The notes under the pieces: generated by a model | What the model was told of the DNA's origin: nothing | Databases searched by the model: none | What the model saw: only the letters and a program-made list of their open reading frames with translations | Shown: one piece after another, positions 37,835 through 47,556 of the stretch | How the letters are laid out: every line of letters begins with the position of its first letter | Numbering within the stretch: the stretch's first letter is position 1 | NCBI RefSeq assembly: GCF_051521495.1 | Contig: NZ_CP150355.1 | Coordinates: 4,898,001-4,962,000 of the forward strand | Reading direction: 5' to 3' | Length of the DNA stretch: 64,000 nt | DNA from: Sorangium sp051521495 | Lineage (GTDB): Bacteria; Myxococcota_A; Polyangia; Polyangiales; Polyangiaceae | Translations under genes and position numbers: made by a program

Positions 37835-39634
37835 CTACTTCTGGGCGCCGGTCGGCGCGCTCGGCAGCGTGATCCGAAAGAGCGCGCCGCCGACCGCGCC
37901 GGTCACCACCGTGATGTCGCCGCTCATCGCCTCGACGAGGTGCTTCGCGATGGACAGGCCGAGCCCGGTGCCTCCCGACGCGCGCGAGCGGCCAGGATCC
38001 ACCCGGTAGAACCGCTCGAAGACGCGGCTTTGATGCACCGCGGGGATGCCCGGACCGTCGTCCTCGACCTCCAGGACGACGCGCCCGTTCGCGGGCCGCG
38101 CGCGCACCACCACGTGCGAGCCGTTCGGCGTGTGCTGGATCGCGTTGTCGACGATGTTGGTCAAGATCTGGTCCAGCGCGCGCGGATCCGCCGCGACGAG
38201 CGTGCCCGGCGCCACGTCGACCTTCACCTCGGTGTCCTTCTCCATCGCGCGCCCGCGGAGGAGCGCCACCGCCGCCTCGGCCTGCAGCGCGAGGTCGAGC
38301 GTTCCCGGCGAGAGCGGCCGCTCGCCTCCCTCGATGCGCGACAGGTCGAGCAGATCGTCCACGAGCCGGTGCAGCCGCGTCGCGTTCCGCTCGATCACCT
38401 CGACGAAATCGCGCGCGGCCGACGGGTCATCGAGCGCGCCGCCGAGCAGCGTCTCGCTGCTCGCGCGGATCGACGCGACCGGCGTCCGCAGCTCGTGCGA
38501 CGCGTTCGCGATGAAGTTGCGCTGCAGCCCCTCGACGCGCCGCAGCTCCGTCACGTCGAAGAAGACGGCGACGACCCCCGCCGCGCCGCGGCTCTGCGCC
38601 GGCAGCGCCAGCGGCGCCGCGTTCACGAGCAGGATCCGGCGCCCCGGAGGCCCCGCGACGCCCGGCGACGCGGGCGCGATCTGGATCTCGCGCGTCGCCG
38701 CCGCGCGCGCGAGCGCGACCTCCTCGAGGAGCTCGTGCAGGCTCGAGGAGCGCAGCACCTCGAGCGGCGGACGACCGACCGGGTCCCTCCGGATGCCGAG
38801 CAGCTGCGAGAGCGCCGGGTTGACCAGCGTGATGTCGCCCTTCTCGTCCGTGACGAGCACGCCCTCGCGCATCGACTCGAGCACCGCGCCGAAGCGCTCG
38901 CCCTCGCCCCCGAGCTCGCGCCGCGACAGCTCCAGGCTCTCGGCGAGGTCGTCCAGCGCGCCGCCGAGCGTGGCGATCTCGTCGTTCCCCTGCATGCGCG
39001 CGCGCCGGCCCAGATCGGCGCACATCTCCCGCGCGACGCCGGTCAGGTAGACGAGCCGCCCGGAGAGGGCGCGCGCCCCGGCGAGCGCCGCGCCGACGGC
39101 GAGCGCGAGGGCCAGGATCGTGCCCTCCACCACGCGGGTGCGGGCGGCGGACAGGCTGCGATCGATCGCGACCGGCTCGAACGCGACCCGCACCACCCAC
39201 GGCCCGTCCGGGCGATCGAGCCGCTGCGCCGCGTAGAGCATCCGCATCCGCGTCGTCTTGCTCACGCGCTCGCTGCGCCCGGTGCCCTGGTGGCGCGCGT
39301 CGGCGACCTCGTCGCGCGTCGCGTGCGTGTCGAGGTGGCCGAGCCACTCCGGCGCGACCGAGGAGTCGCCCCGCACCGTGCCCTGCGGATCGATGATCGT
39401 CACGCGCGCCCCGGCGGTCGTCGACAGCGCCGCCGCGAGGGCAGGCGCCTCGACCGCGAGGTCGCCCGCCCTCGCGACGACCTCGGTGACGAGCGCCGTC
39501 CGCGTCGCCAGGTTGGCCTCCGTGTGCGCCGAGAGCTCTGCTCCGAGCGTCTTCAGGACATAGCCGTCGAACACGAGCGCCGCGAGGATCGCGATCCCCA
39601 CCGCGAACGCGATGAGCTTGCTTCGAATACCCAT
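37835..39634 (-). CDS. PhoR-type sensor histidine kinase
   Basis: The protein has 599 residues. Two membrane helices (about 8-30 and 170-190) frame a periplasmic sensor of about 140 residues. HAMP, PAS (LESMREGVLVTDEKGDITLVN), HisKA with His380 in NASHELRTP, and HATPase with NIVDNAIQHTP and GGTGLGLSIAKH follow. The order and sequence resemble PhoR. It is divergent from the DUF47-Pit phosphate genes, which supports a phosphate-sensing role. No response regulator gene is adjacent, so its partner is elsewhere. Confidence 0.85.
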   Translation of the reverse strand: MGIRSKLIAFAVGIAILAALVFDGYVLKTLGAELSAHTEANLATRTALVTEVVARAGDLAVEAPALAAALSTTAGARVTIIDPQGTVRGDSSVAPEWLGHLDTHATRDEVADARHQGTGRSERVSKTTRMRMLYAAQRLDRPDGPWVVRVAFEPVAIDRSLSAARTRVVEGTILALALAVGAALAGARALSGRLVYLTGVAREMCADLGRRARMQGNDEIATLGGALDDLAESLELSRRELGGEGERFGAVLESMREGVLVTDEKGDITLVNPALSQLLGIRRDPVGRPPLEVLRSSSLHELLEEVALARAAATREIQIAPASPGVAGPPGRRILLVNAAPLALPAQSRGAAGVVAVFFDVTELRRVEGLQRNFIANASHELRTPVASIRASSETLLGGALDDPSAARDFVEVIERNATRLHRLVDDLLDLSRIEGGERPLSPGTLDLALQAEAAVALLRGRAMEKDTEVKVDVAPGTLVAADPRALDQILTNIVDNAIQHTPNGSHVVVRARPANGRVVLEVEDDGPGIPAVHQSRVFERFYRVDPGRSRASGGTGLGLSIAKHLVEAMSGDITVVTGAVGGALFRITLPSAPTGAQK

Positions 39635-39757
39635 GTCACCCGCGTGCCGGGCCCCCGTCGCGCGCGACGGAGGCGACGATCCTCATGTTACCTGGTTTCG
39701 TCCGTCTCATGACGACTCGTTGACGTGATGCGGGGAGACGGGTAAACGCCCGGCCCC

Positions 39758-40375
39758 ATGGGACTGACCCGCGACGCCGTCTTCTTCGACGCGCTCGCCA
39801 ACCACGCGCAACGGAGCGTCGCGGCGAGCGAGCTCCTCCTGGAAATGCTCGACCGCCTCGACGACGCGCCGGCGCTGGTTCAGCAGATCTCCGACCTCGA
39901 GGACGAGGCCGACAAAATCGCCCACGAATGTCTGGCCGCTCTCCGCCAGACGTGGATCACCCCGCTCGACCGCGAAGAGATCCACGCGCTCGTCACCCGC
40001 CTCGACGACGTGGTCGACTGCATCGAAGCGGCGAGCGTGAGGCTCGTGCTCTTCGAGATCGGCAGCGCCCTGCCGGAGGCGCGGCTGCTCGCGCAGGCGG
40101 TCGTCGACGCGTGCACCGTCATGAGCTCGGCGGTCCATTCGCTCAGGGACCTGAAGCGGCAGCCGCACCTCCTCGAGCTCTGCGTCGAGATCAACAAGAT
40201 CGAGAACGTGGCGGATGGGCACTACCGCAGGGCGCTCGCGGCGCTCTTCAAGAAGGGGAACGATCCGCTCCTCGTGATGAAGTGGCGCGACATCTATGAC
40301 CTCCTGGAGAACGCGACCGACCGATGCGAGGACGTCGCGAACATCATCGAGGGCATCGTGCTCGAGCACGCATGA
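39758..40375 (+). CDS. DUF47 (PhoU-like) phosphate transport accessory protein
   Basis: The protein has 205 residues and is all-helical. It contains ISDLEDEADKIAHE and RLDDVVDCIEAA, the paired acidic motifs of the DUF47/PhoU-like family. Proteins of this family are encoded beside Pit transporters and modulate their activity. The stop overlaps the pit start (ATGA). The upstream 123 bases are a divergent promoter shared with the histidine kinase gene. Confidence 0.88.
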   Translation: MGLTRDAVFFDALANHAQRSVAASELLLEMLDRLDDAPALVQQISDLEDEADKIAHECLAALRQTWITPLDREEIHALVTRLDDVVDCIEAASVRLVLFEIGSALPEARLLAQAVVDACTVMSSAVHSLRDLKRQPHLLELCVEINKIENVADGHYRRALAALFKKGNDPLLVMKWRDIYDLLENATDRCEDVANIIEGIVLEHA

Positions 40376-41379
40376 CGACTTACATCCTCGCCATCCTCAT
40401 CATCGCGCTGCTGTTTGATTACATCAACGGCTTTCACGACGCCGCGAACTCGATCGCGACCGTCGTGTCGACGCGCGTCCTGTCGCCGCGCACCGCGGTG
40501 CTCTGGGCTGCCGCCTTCAATTTCATCGCGTTCGCGCTGTTCGAGCCCACGGTGGCGCGGAACATCGCGAAGGGCGTCGAGCCGGCGTTCATCACGCCGA
40601 ACGTGATCATGGGCGCCTTGCTCGGCGCGATCATCTGGAACCTGCTCACGTGGTGGTGGGGGCTGCCGTCGTCGTCGTCGCACGCGCTCATGGGCGGGTT
40701 CGCCGGGGCGGCGGTGAAGAGCGCGGGGCGGCTGTCGGTGCTCGACGCGACGGTCTTCGGCAAGACGGCGGCGTTCATCCTCGTCTCGCCCCTGCTCGGC
40801 GCGGTCATGGGGTTCTCGCTCATGCACGCCATCCGGCGGCTCGCGCGGGGCTGGACGCCCGGCAAGGTGAGCTCCCGGTTCCGCCGGCTACAGCTGCTCT
40901 CCGCCGCCGCCTACTCGCTCGGGCACGGCGGCAACGACGCCCAGAAGACGATGGGCATCATCACGGCGCTCCTCATCTCCGCGGGCTTCCAGGAGGGCGG
41001 CAAGGACCCGAAGCCGCTGCTCTGGGTCGTGCTCGTCTGCCACGCCGCGATGGGCCTCGGCACGCTCTCCGGCGGCTGGCGCATCGTGAAGACCATGGGG
41101 ATGAAGATCACGAAGCTGAAGCCGGTGGGCGGCTTCGCGGCCGAGTCGGCCGGCGCGGCGACGCTGTTCAGCGCCACGGCGCTCGGCATCCCCGTGAGCA
41201 CGACCCACACGATCACGGGCGCCATCGTCGGCGTCGGCGCCACGAGCGGGCGCCTCTCCACGGTCCGCTGGGGCGTCGCCGGGCGCATCGTCTGGGCCTG
41301 GATCTTCACGATCCCCGCCTCGGCCGCCCTCGCCGCGGCCGTCTACACCGTCGCGAACATCATCAGCGGTCAGCCCTGA
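40372..41379 (+). CDS. pit: Low-affinity inorganic phosphate transporter (Pit)
   Basis: This 335-residue inner-membrane protein has the two PiT signature repeats, FDYINGFHDAANSIATVVSTR near the start and LGIPVSTTHTITGAIVGVG near the end, plus SLGHGGNDAQKTMGII. It imports phosphate as a metal-phosphate complex with protons. The length is short but usual for bacterial Pit of the archaeal-like group. It is translationally coupled to the DUF47 gene. Confidence 0.92.
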   Translation: MTTYILAILIIALLFDYINGFHDAANSIATVVSTRVLSPRTAVLWAAAFNFIAFALFEPTVARNIAKGVEPAFITPNVIMGALLGAIIWNLLTWWWGLPSSSSHALMGGFAGAAVKSAGRLSVLDATVFGKTAAFILVSPLLGAVMGFSLMHAIRRLARGWTPGKVSSRFRRLQLLSAAAYSLGHGGNDAQKTMGIITALLISAGFQEGGKDPKPLLWVVLVCHAAMGLGTLSGGWRIVKTMGMKITKLKPVGGFAAESAGAATLFSATALGIPVSTTHTITGAIVGVGATSGRLSTVRWGVAGRIVWAWIFTIPASAALAAAVYTVANIISGQP

Positions 41380-41574
41380 GCGCGCGGACGAGCGACGCGC
41401 GGTGTGGCGCCACGCCGGTAAGCCAGGTGGGCGCGCGCGCCGCGGCCGGCGTCGACGCGGCCTTCTCCAAGTCGGGCTCGCCGCCGTCGAGGCGGGCGCG
41501 CTGACCCGAGCGGTCGTGTTAGCCCGAAGTGGGCGCGGCGCTCCTCCGGCTCGCGGCGGGCGCGGGCGGGGTGC

Positions 41575-42774
41575 TCATCCGACGTGCGAAGGAGTGCGGC
41601 CCGGTCGCCCCACCCCGAGGTGGATGAAGTGGTCGAGGATCCAGGTCTTGAAGCGCTTCAGGTCGAGCCGATCGAGCAGCGGCAGGAACGCCCGCTCCAC
41701 GCCGTCCTCGCGGCGCACGGAGGCGAAGTCGAGCACGCCGACGTCGTTCGCGGCGAGCACGTACGGCATGACCTCGGTGCGCCCCTCGTCGAACGCCGCG
41801 AGGAGCAGCGACCCCTTGAGGAAGGCGGCCGAGACGTCGAGGAAGGCGGGGCGGATGCCGCGGATGTATCGGCTGAACGGCTCCGCGATCACGCGCTTGT
41901 CCGGCGAGTCGCGGAGCCCCGCGCCCTCGAGCTGCTGCTTCAGGAACTCGCTCGCCGACAGGCCGGGGTGCTCCTTGCGGCGGCGCTCGGCCTCGTAGCC
42001 CTCGGCGACGACCACGAGCGCGTAGTCGGCGCGCTTCAGGCCGTCGGCGAGCTCGCTCAGCACGTCCTGGGGGAAGCGGAAGAAGGGGAGCACGATGAGG
42101 TGCGCCCGGGCCGCCACCGCGCAGTGCAGCGCGTGCCGCCCGCTGCGGTTGCCCATCATCTCGAGGATGTAGATGCGCTTGTGCGTGTAGGCGTCCTCGT
42201 AGAGCCCGCGCGCGATGGTCGCGCCCGTCTCCACGCCGGACAGGAAGCCGATCGCGCGATCGCCCTCCAGATCGTTGTCGATGGAGACGTTCACGAAGCC
42301 GGCCTGCGGGCGCACCTCGAACTCGTCGAGCCACGCCTTGATGCCCTCGAACGTGCCGTTGCCGCCGACGCAGATGAGGTGCGTGAACCCCTGCGCCTTG
42401 AACGTCGCGGCGGCCTGCTTGCGCTTCTCGCGATCGAGGAAGCCGGAGTAGCGCTCGCTGCGGAAATCGCTGCCCGCGTCGAGCACGCGCCGCCCCATCG
42501 ACCGCGCCGGGATGCCCTGCGCGAGCAGGTCGTAGCGCTGGCGGCGGCTCATGATGAGGCGCTCGAACTGGGGCTGGGCGCGCGCGTCCGCGGTCAGAGA
42601 GCGGAAGCCCTCGGTCGCGGCCCACACCTCGTAGCCTCGCCGCGCCGCCTCCTCGGTCAGCGCGACGGCGACCGAGGAGTAGCCAGGAGCGTTGCCGCCG
42701 TCGAAGACGAGCAGCAGGCGCTTGTCCGATGCCGGGAGGGTGTCGGGACGTCCGAACTCGACGATGCTGGTCAT
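41575..42774 (-). CDS. 6-phosphofructokinase family protein with altered motifs
   Basis: The protein has 399 residues. It is aligned by eye with PFK: FDGGNAPGYSSV for the GG-x-APG-x-N phosphate loop, VGGNGTFEGI for GGDG(S/T), NVSIDNDLEGD for the catalytic TIDND, and ILEMMGNRSGRHAL for E-x-MGR-x-(S/A)G. The fold and catalytic Asp pair look kept, but the usual Asn of the first loop, GGDG (Asp to Asn) and MGR (Arg to Asn) have changed. The GGNG and SIDND changes could alter the phosphoryl donor or the substrate. It may be a pyrophosphate-dependent or regulatory homologue. It stands alone between pit and ppc. Confidence 0.75.
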   Translation of the reverse strand: MTSIVEFGRPDTLPASDKRLLLVFDGGNAPGYSSVAVALTEEAARRGYEVWAATEGFRSLTADARAQPQFERLIMSRRQRYDLLAQGIPARSMGRRVLDAGSDFRSERYSGFLDREKRKQAAATFKAQGFTHLICVGGNGTFEGIKAWLDEFEVRPQAGFVNVSIDNDLEGDRAIGFLSGVETGATIARGLYEDAYTHKRIYILEMMGNRSGRHALHCAVAARAHLIVLPFFRFPQDVLSELADGLKRADYALVVVAEGYEAERRRKEHPGLSASEFLKQQLEGAGLRDSPDKRVIAEPFSRYIRGIRPAFLDVSAAFLKGSLLLAAFDEGRTEVMPYVLAANDVGVLDFASVRREDGVERAFLPLLDRLDLKRFKTWILDHFIHLGVGRPGRTPSHVG

Positions 42775-42962
42775 GGCGCCGGCCTTCTACCACGCGACGA
42801 CGAGGTTGGCTGAGCGATTGTCACACGTTCGATGTCGTCGTCCGACGACGCTCGGCGTTGGACGACCGCGCCGCGCCGCGTGGCGCTCCGGGCATGCGCC
42901 GCGTCGCGCTGACGTCGCGTGAGCGCGGCGCGGAGCGTCGAGCGAGCGCGCAAGACCGCCGT

Positions 42963-45704
42963 TCACCCCGTGTTGCGCATGCCTGCGGCGATGCCGTTCA
43001 GCGTGAGCAGGAGCGAACGATCGCGCCCCGAGTCCCCGCCGCGGCTCGCCCGCAGGAGCTCGACTTGCAGGAATGAAAGGGGGTCGACGTAAGGATTGCG
43101 CAGCGAGATGGAGCGCTGGAGCGTCGGGTTGCCCTCGAGCAGCCGCCGGTTGCCGGTGAGCCGCTTGAGCCACGACCGCGTCAGCTTGTATTCCGCGATG
43201 ATCCGCGGCGCGACCGCCTTGCGCGCGGCGGCCGGCGCGAGCTCCGCGTACCCCGCGAAGATCGTCATGTCCGCCTTCGCGAGCACCATCTCGACGTTGT
43301 CGATGACCGCCCGGAAGAACGGCCACGACGCCATCATCTCCTTCAAGAGCTCCGCTCCCTCGGGGCGCTGGCCCATCGCCTCCAGGCCGCTGCCGACGCC
43401 GTACCACCCCGGGAGGATGGCGCGGTTCTGGGTCCACGCGAAGACCCACGGGATCGCGCGCAGCGACTCCAGGCCGCCCGCGCGCCGCTTGCTCGGGCGC
43501 GAGCCGAGCGGCAGGCGCGCGATCTCGTCGATCGGCGTCACGGCCGTGAAGAACTCGACGAACTTGGGCTCCTCCCAGACGAGCCCGCGGTAGGTGCGCC
43601 GGCCCGTCTCGGCGAGCTCGTCGAACGCCGCCGCGTAGCGCAGCTCCGACGCGGTGGGCGGCCGCGGCTGCGCGCCCAGCGTGTGCAGGAGCACGCCGCT
43701 CAGCATGATCTCGAGCGTGCGCATCGCGAGCTCGGGGCGCGCGTACTTGTGGTCGAGCGCCTCCCCCTGCTCGGTCGCCTTGTAGCGGCCGCCGACGCTG
43801 CCGGCCGGCAGGGCGAGCAGCGCCTGGTGCGCCGGCCCGCCGCCGCGCGCCACCGACTCGCCGCGGCCGTGGAAGACGCGGAGCGGCAGCTCCGCCTCCG
43901 CGGCGATCTTCGGCAGCGTCTCCTGCACGCGCCGGAGCGCCGCGCTCGCCGCGAGCAGGCCGACCTCCTTGCCGGAGTCGCTGTAGCCGATCATCACCTC
44001 CTGCACGCCGCGGGCGAGGACGTGCGGGCGATACTCCGGGTGCGCGAGCAGCGCGCGCAGGATCCTCGCGCTGTCGTTCAGAGCGGCGAGCGACTCGAAC
44101 AGCGGCACGACGTCGATGCGCGCGCACGAGCGCGCCTCGTCCCACAGCCCGGCGGCCTTCGCGCACGCGAGCGCGGCGAGCACGTCGTTCTCGCTATGGG
44201 TCATCGACAGCACGAGCGTGCGGCAGGACGACTCGCCGCCGTCGCGCTGCGCCGCGGCGATGCGCTGGAGCGCCTCGAACACGCGGCGCGCCTCGGGCGT
44301 CATCTGCGCCGGCTCGACGCGGCCCTCCGCGATGCTGGTCGCCGCGGCGCGCGCGTCCTCGGCCGGCGCGCGCATCTCGAGCTCCGCGAGCGCGAACCCG
44401 AGCGCGCGCACCTGCGAGAGCAGCGCCCGCGCGCGCCGCTCGCCCGAGCTCGCGCAGCGCGCGGCGCGCAGGCTGTCGGCGACGACCGCGAGATCGCGCT
44501 CGAGCTCCGCGGGCTCGCGGTAGGCGACCGCGATCGTCGGCTCCTCGGGGCGCACGAAGGCGCGCCCCTCGTGCGCGGGGCCCTGCCCGGAGCGCGCGCG
44601 CGCCTCGGCGCGGCCGTGCTCCGCGTGCTCGAGCGTGGCGGTGAGGCGCGCCTCGATGAAGCGCAGCTTGCGGCGCCACGGCTCGCCCTCGGTGCGCGGG
44701 CCGAAGTTCGCGGCGCCCTCGGGCATCGCGGCGGCGTCCTCCTCGATCGAGGCGAGCAGCCAGGGCGGCGGCGTGACGTGCCGGACCGACTGCGACAGCG
44801 CGCCGCCGAGATCGCGCACCGCCCGGATGAGCCGGCGCAGCCCGCGGATGCGGTAGGCGAACAGCGCGTCCTCGAGCACGGCGGGCACGACGAGCGGGTT
44901 GCCGTCCATGTCGGCGCCGACCCACGAGTGGATCCGGAGCGGCACGAACTCCGCGTCGAGCGGCTCGCCGTAGGCGGCCTCGAACGCGCGCCCGATCGCC
45001 GCGGGCAGCTCGGGGAGCAGATCCCAGAGGATCTCCTCGATGTACCAGGCGACGTTCTTCACCTCGTCGCCGACGGTGGGGCGATCCCGGCGCACCTCGT
45101 CGGTCTGCCAGAGCGCGGTGATCTCCTCGCGGATCTCGGCGAGCTTGCGCGCCGACTCGTCGGGCGTCAGCTGGCAGCGATCGAGCTCCTCGAGGTTCTT
45201 CGCGACGCGGTAGAGCTTCTCGAGCACGGTGCGCCGCGCGGCCTCGGTCGGGTGCGCGGTGAGCGTGAGCGTGACGTCGAGCGTCCTGAGGGCGGCGCGC
45301 ACGCGCTCCGCGGGCACGCCGGCCTTCTTGAGCGTGTGCATCGCGGCCTCGAGCGAGCCGCGCTGCGGCCGCGCGCCGGGATCCGTCGCGTACGCGCGCG
45401 CCCGGCGGATGCGGTGGTGCTGCTCCGCGAGGTTGACGAGCCGGAAGTAGACGGTGAATGCGCGGATGACGGGCTCGAGGCGATCGTGCGGCAGCTCCGC
45501 GAGCAGCTTGCTGAGCTCCGCGGCCGCGTGCGCGCGGCCGTCGCTGGGGCCGCGGCGCCGGCGGATGGCCAGCGTGCGGATGCGCTCCTCGAGCGCGAAG
45601 AGTTCTTCTCCCTCCTGCTCGATCAGCACTTCCCCGAGCAGGCGTCCAAGCAGGCGAACTTCTTTACGAAGAGGTCGATCGACCTCGCGTCGGCGCGGCG
45701 GCAT
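42963..45704 (-). CDS. ppc: Phosphoenolpyruvate carboxylase
   Basis: The protein has 913 residues, within the normal range. Family motifs are LTLTAHPTEAARRT (active-site His), GGRYKATEQGE, YSDSGKEVGLLAAS, VFHGRGESVARGGGP and the C-terminal MRNTG, close to the invariant QNTG carboxy-end. It adds bicarbonate to PEP to make oxaloacetate, feeding the TCA cycle. The ATG at 45704 is chosen; a GTG 39 bases upstream is possible. The promoter region is divergent with the kinase gene to the right. Confidence 0.93.
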   Translation of the reverse strand: MPPRRREVDRPLRKEVRLLGRLLGEVLIEQEGEELFALEERIRTLAIRRRRGPSDGRAHAAAELSKLLAELPHDRLEPVIRAFTVYFRLVNLAEQHHRIRRARAYATDPGARPQRGSLEAAMHTLKKAGVPAERVRAALRTLDVTLTLTAHPTEAARRTVLEKLYRVAKNLEELDRCQLTPDESARKLAEIREEITALWQTDEVRRDRPTVGDEVKNVAWYIEEILWDLLPELPAAIGRAFEAAYGEPLDAEFVPLRIHSWVGADMDGNPLVVPAVLEDALFAYRIRGLRRLIRAVRDLGGALSQSVRHVTPPPWLLASIEEDAAAMPEGAANFGPRTEGEPWRRKLRFIEARLTATLEHAEHGRAEARARSGQGPAHEGRAFVRPEEPTIAVAYREPAELERDLAVVADSLRAARCASSGERRARALLSQVRALGFALAELEMRAPAEDARAAATSIAEGRVEPAQMTPEARRVFEALQRIAAAQRDGGESSCRTLVLSMTHSENDVLAALACAKAAGLWDEARSCARIDVVPLFESLAALNDSARILRALLAHPEYRPHVLARGVQEVMIGYSDSGKEVGLLAASAALRRVQETLPKIAAEAELPLRVFHGRGESVARGGGPAHQALLALPAGSVGGRYKATEQGEALDHKYARPELAMRTLEIMLSGVLLHTLGAQPRPPTASELRYAAAFDELAETGRRTYRGLVWEEPKFVEFFTAVTPIDEIARLPLGSRPSKRRAGGLESLRAIPWVFAWTQNRAILPGWYGVGSGLEAMGQRPEGAELLKEMMASWPFFRAVIDNVEMVLAKADMTIFAGYAELAPAAARKAVAPRIIAEYKLTRSWLKRLTGNRRLLEGNPTLQRSISLRNPYVDPLSFLQVELLRASRGGDSGRDRSLLLTLNGIAAGMRNTG

Positions 45705-46046
45705 GACGGCCAGCCTAGCGCGACGCGGCGTAAAACGGACCACCGAGTGTGGCCTGGGCGGATGGTCGTCGGCTCCGGGGGTCGGAGGTGGACCGGGGGG
45801 GCGCGGCGGCGGATGGATCCGAGGGCTGGCGCGGCGGTTGCTTTACATTAACGATGAACACTTAACGATGAACGCCTGACGCGGACGCGGTGGACCCGGC
45901 GCGAAAGCCTCCAGGCGGGGCGGGGAGCGCTGGACGTTGCGGCAGCGGGCCCAAGGCTGGTGGGCGCGGGTGCGAGCACGCTCCGTGCATCGTCCGCGCA
46001 TGCGCGCCCTTTCGAGGCTCCGTCGAGCTCGTGTACCCTCGGGCGG
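45705..46046. other. Divergent intergenic region, ppc and Ser/Thr kinase
   Basis: These 342 bases hold no gene. A direct repeat at 45848-45873 is the only clear structure, set in an unusually A/T-rich patch. Confidence 0.5.
45848..45873. promoter_or_regulatory. Direct repeat TTAACGATGAAC, twice
   Basis: TTAACGATGAAC lies at 45848-45859 and again at 45862-45873, separated by AC. The 14-base offset and position, 145 bases before the ppc start and about 170 before the kinase, fit a regulator site. It could also be a chance duplication. Confidence 0.35.
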
Positions 46047-47549
46047 ATGGCCGATGATGTCTTCGGGATCCTCGGCACGACCCAGGGGGCGTTCAAGGTA
46101 GAGCGGGTCGTCGCCGAAGGTGGGTTCGGCGTCGTTTACCGGGCGTACCACGAGGCGTTCCGAGCGCCGGTCGCGCTGAAGTGCCTCAAGGTCCCGGAGA
46201 CGCTGCCCGAGCAGCAGCGCGCGCAGTTCCTTGACAAGTTCCGCGAGGAGGCGGAGCTCCTGTTCCGCCTGTCGGCGGCGATCCCCGCCGTCGTCCGGCC
46301 GCTGCACCACGACGTGATCTCGGCCGCGACCGGCGTCTTCGTGCCGTTCATCGCGCTCGAGTGGCTCGAGGGCGCCACGCTCGCGAGCCACATCGCCGCG
46401 CGCGGGGCGGAGCGCGCGCCCCCGCTCTCGCCGGGGGAGGTGATCCGGCTGCTCACGCCCGTGGCGCGCGCGCTCGAGGCGGCGCACAACTTCCCCGGGC
46501 CGAGCGGCCCCACGTGCGTGGTGCACCGCGATCTCAAGCCGGCGAACATCTTCCTCGCCCAGGTCCACGGCGCGCAGGTCGTCAAGATCCTTGATTTCGG
46601 GATCGCCCGCGCCCGCGACGCCGCGACGATCATGGCTGGCCAGACCGCCACCACGTCGGGCAGCCTCTCGACGGCGTTCACGCCCGCGTACGGCGCGCCC
46701 GAGCAGTGGGCGCCGAAGCGCTTCGGCAAGACGGGCCCCTGGACCGACGTCTGGGGGCTGGCCGTGACGGCGGTCGAGGCGCTCGCCGGCCGCGAGATCA
46801 TCACCGGGGATCAGCTCGCCATGATGGGCACGGTGCTCGACGAGAAGCGACGCCCCTCGCCGAGGAGCGAGGGCGTCTTCGTGCCCGACGCGCTGGAGGC
46901 CGCCTTCCGGCGGGCGCTGGCGGTGGATCCGCGCGAGCGCTTCCGGGACATCGGGGCGTTCTGGGACGACGTGGAGCAGGCGCTCGGGTTGCCGCGGAGC
47001 GCTCCGCCGATCGCGGTGCCCGGCCGGAGCCACGCGCCGCCCGCCGCCCGCTCCTCGGCGTTGCCCGCGCCACCGGGGCCGGCACGGGCGCAGGGGCTCC
47101 TCCCGGGCCCTGGCCTCGCGGCGTCGCCGACGCTCGCGGAGGCGACGGCCCGGGAGCTCGATCTGCCGGCGCGCGGCGGTGGTCGCCTGCCGCCGCACAG
47201 CCTTCCCACCGAGCCGGTGGTGCCGCTCGCGCTCGACTGGTCTCCTCCAGCGCCCGCGCCCTTCGCGAGGCCGTCGTATGCGCCGTCGAGGATGCCGCCC
47301 CCGATCATGGACCGCGCGCCCTCGCGCCCCAGCCTGAGCACCGCGGAGCTCATGGCGATGTTCGCCTTGCCGGTGCGGCTCGCGGGCGCGGGCGTCGCCA
47401 TCACCCTGCTCGACCTCGCGGCCGCGTCGCTGCTCTTCGACGGCCGGCGCATCGGCGTCGGCCCGGTCGGGCTCTTCCACGTCGCGGTGGGCCTCGTGGT
47501 CCTGGGCATCGGGATCGCGGTGTTCCGGCTGTTCTCGTCGGACCGCTAG
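46047..47549 (+). CDS. Membrane-anchored Ser/Thr protein kinase (second)
   Basis: The protein has 500 residues. The kinase domain is at about 12-315 with VVAEGGFGVVYRA, ALKCLK, HRDLKPANIF, DFGIARARD and YGAPEQW; all catalytic residues are kept. A Pro/Ala-rich linker follows, then two hydrophobic helices near the C-terminus (about 435-460 and 470-493). The membrane end lacks an extracellular domain, unlike the kinase at 9053. A LysR gene follows after 7 bases, so the two may share a transcript. Confidence 0.88.
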   Translation: MADDVFGILGTTQGAFKVERVVAEGGFGVVYRAYHEAFRAPVALKCLKVPETLPEQQRAQFLDKFREEAELLFRLSAAIPAVVRPLHHDVISAATGVFVPFIALEWLEGATLASHIAARGAERAPPLSPGEVIRLLTPVARALEAAHNFPGPSGPTCVVHRDLKPANIFLAQVHGAQVVKILDFGIARARDAATIMAGQTATTSGSLSTAFTPAYGAPEQWAPKRFGKTGPWTDVWGLAVTAVEALAGREIITGDQLAMMGTVLDEKRRPSPRSEGVFVPDALEAAFRRALAVDPRERFRDIGAFWDDVEQALGLPRSAPPIAVPGRSHAPPAARSSALPAPPGPARAQGLLPGPGLAASPTLAEATARELDLPARGGGRLPPHSLPTEPVVPLALDWSPPAPAPFARPSYAPSRMPPPIMDRAPSRPSLSTAELMAMFALPVRLAGAGVAITLLDLAAASLLFDGRRIGVGPVGLFHVAVGLVVLGIGIAVFRLFSSDR

Positions 47550-47556
47550 CGCACGC

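Noticed and set aside
39681..39727. Possible Pho box in front of the DUF47-pit genes
   Set aside because: CTCATG occurs twice 22 bases apart, but the sequence between does not match the 7-base repeats of a Pho box well enough.
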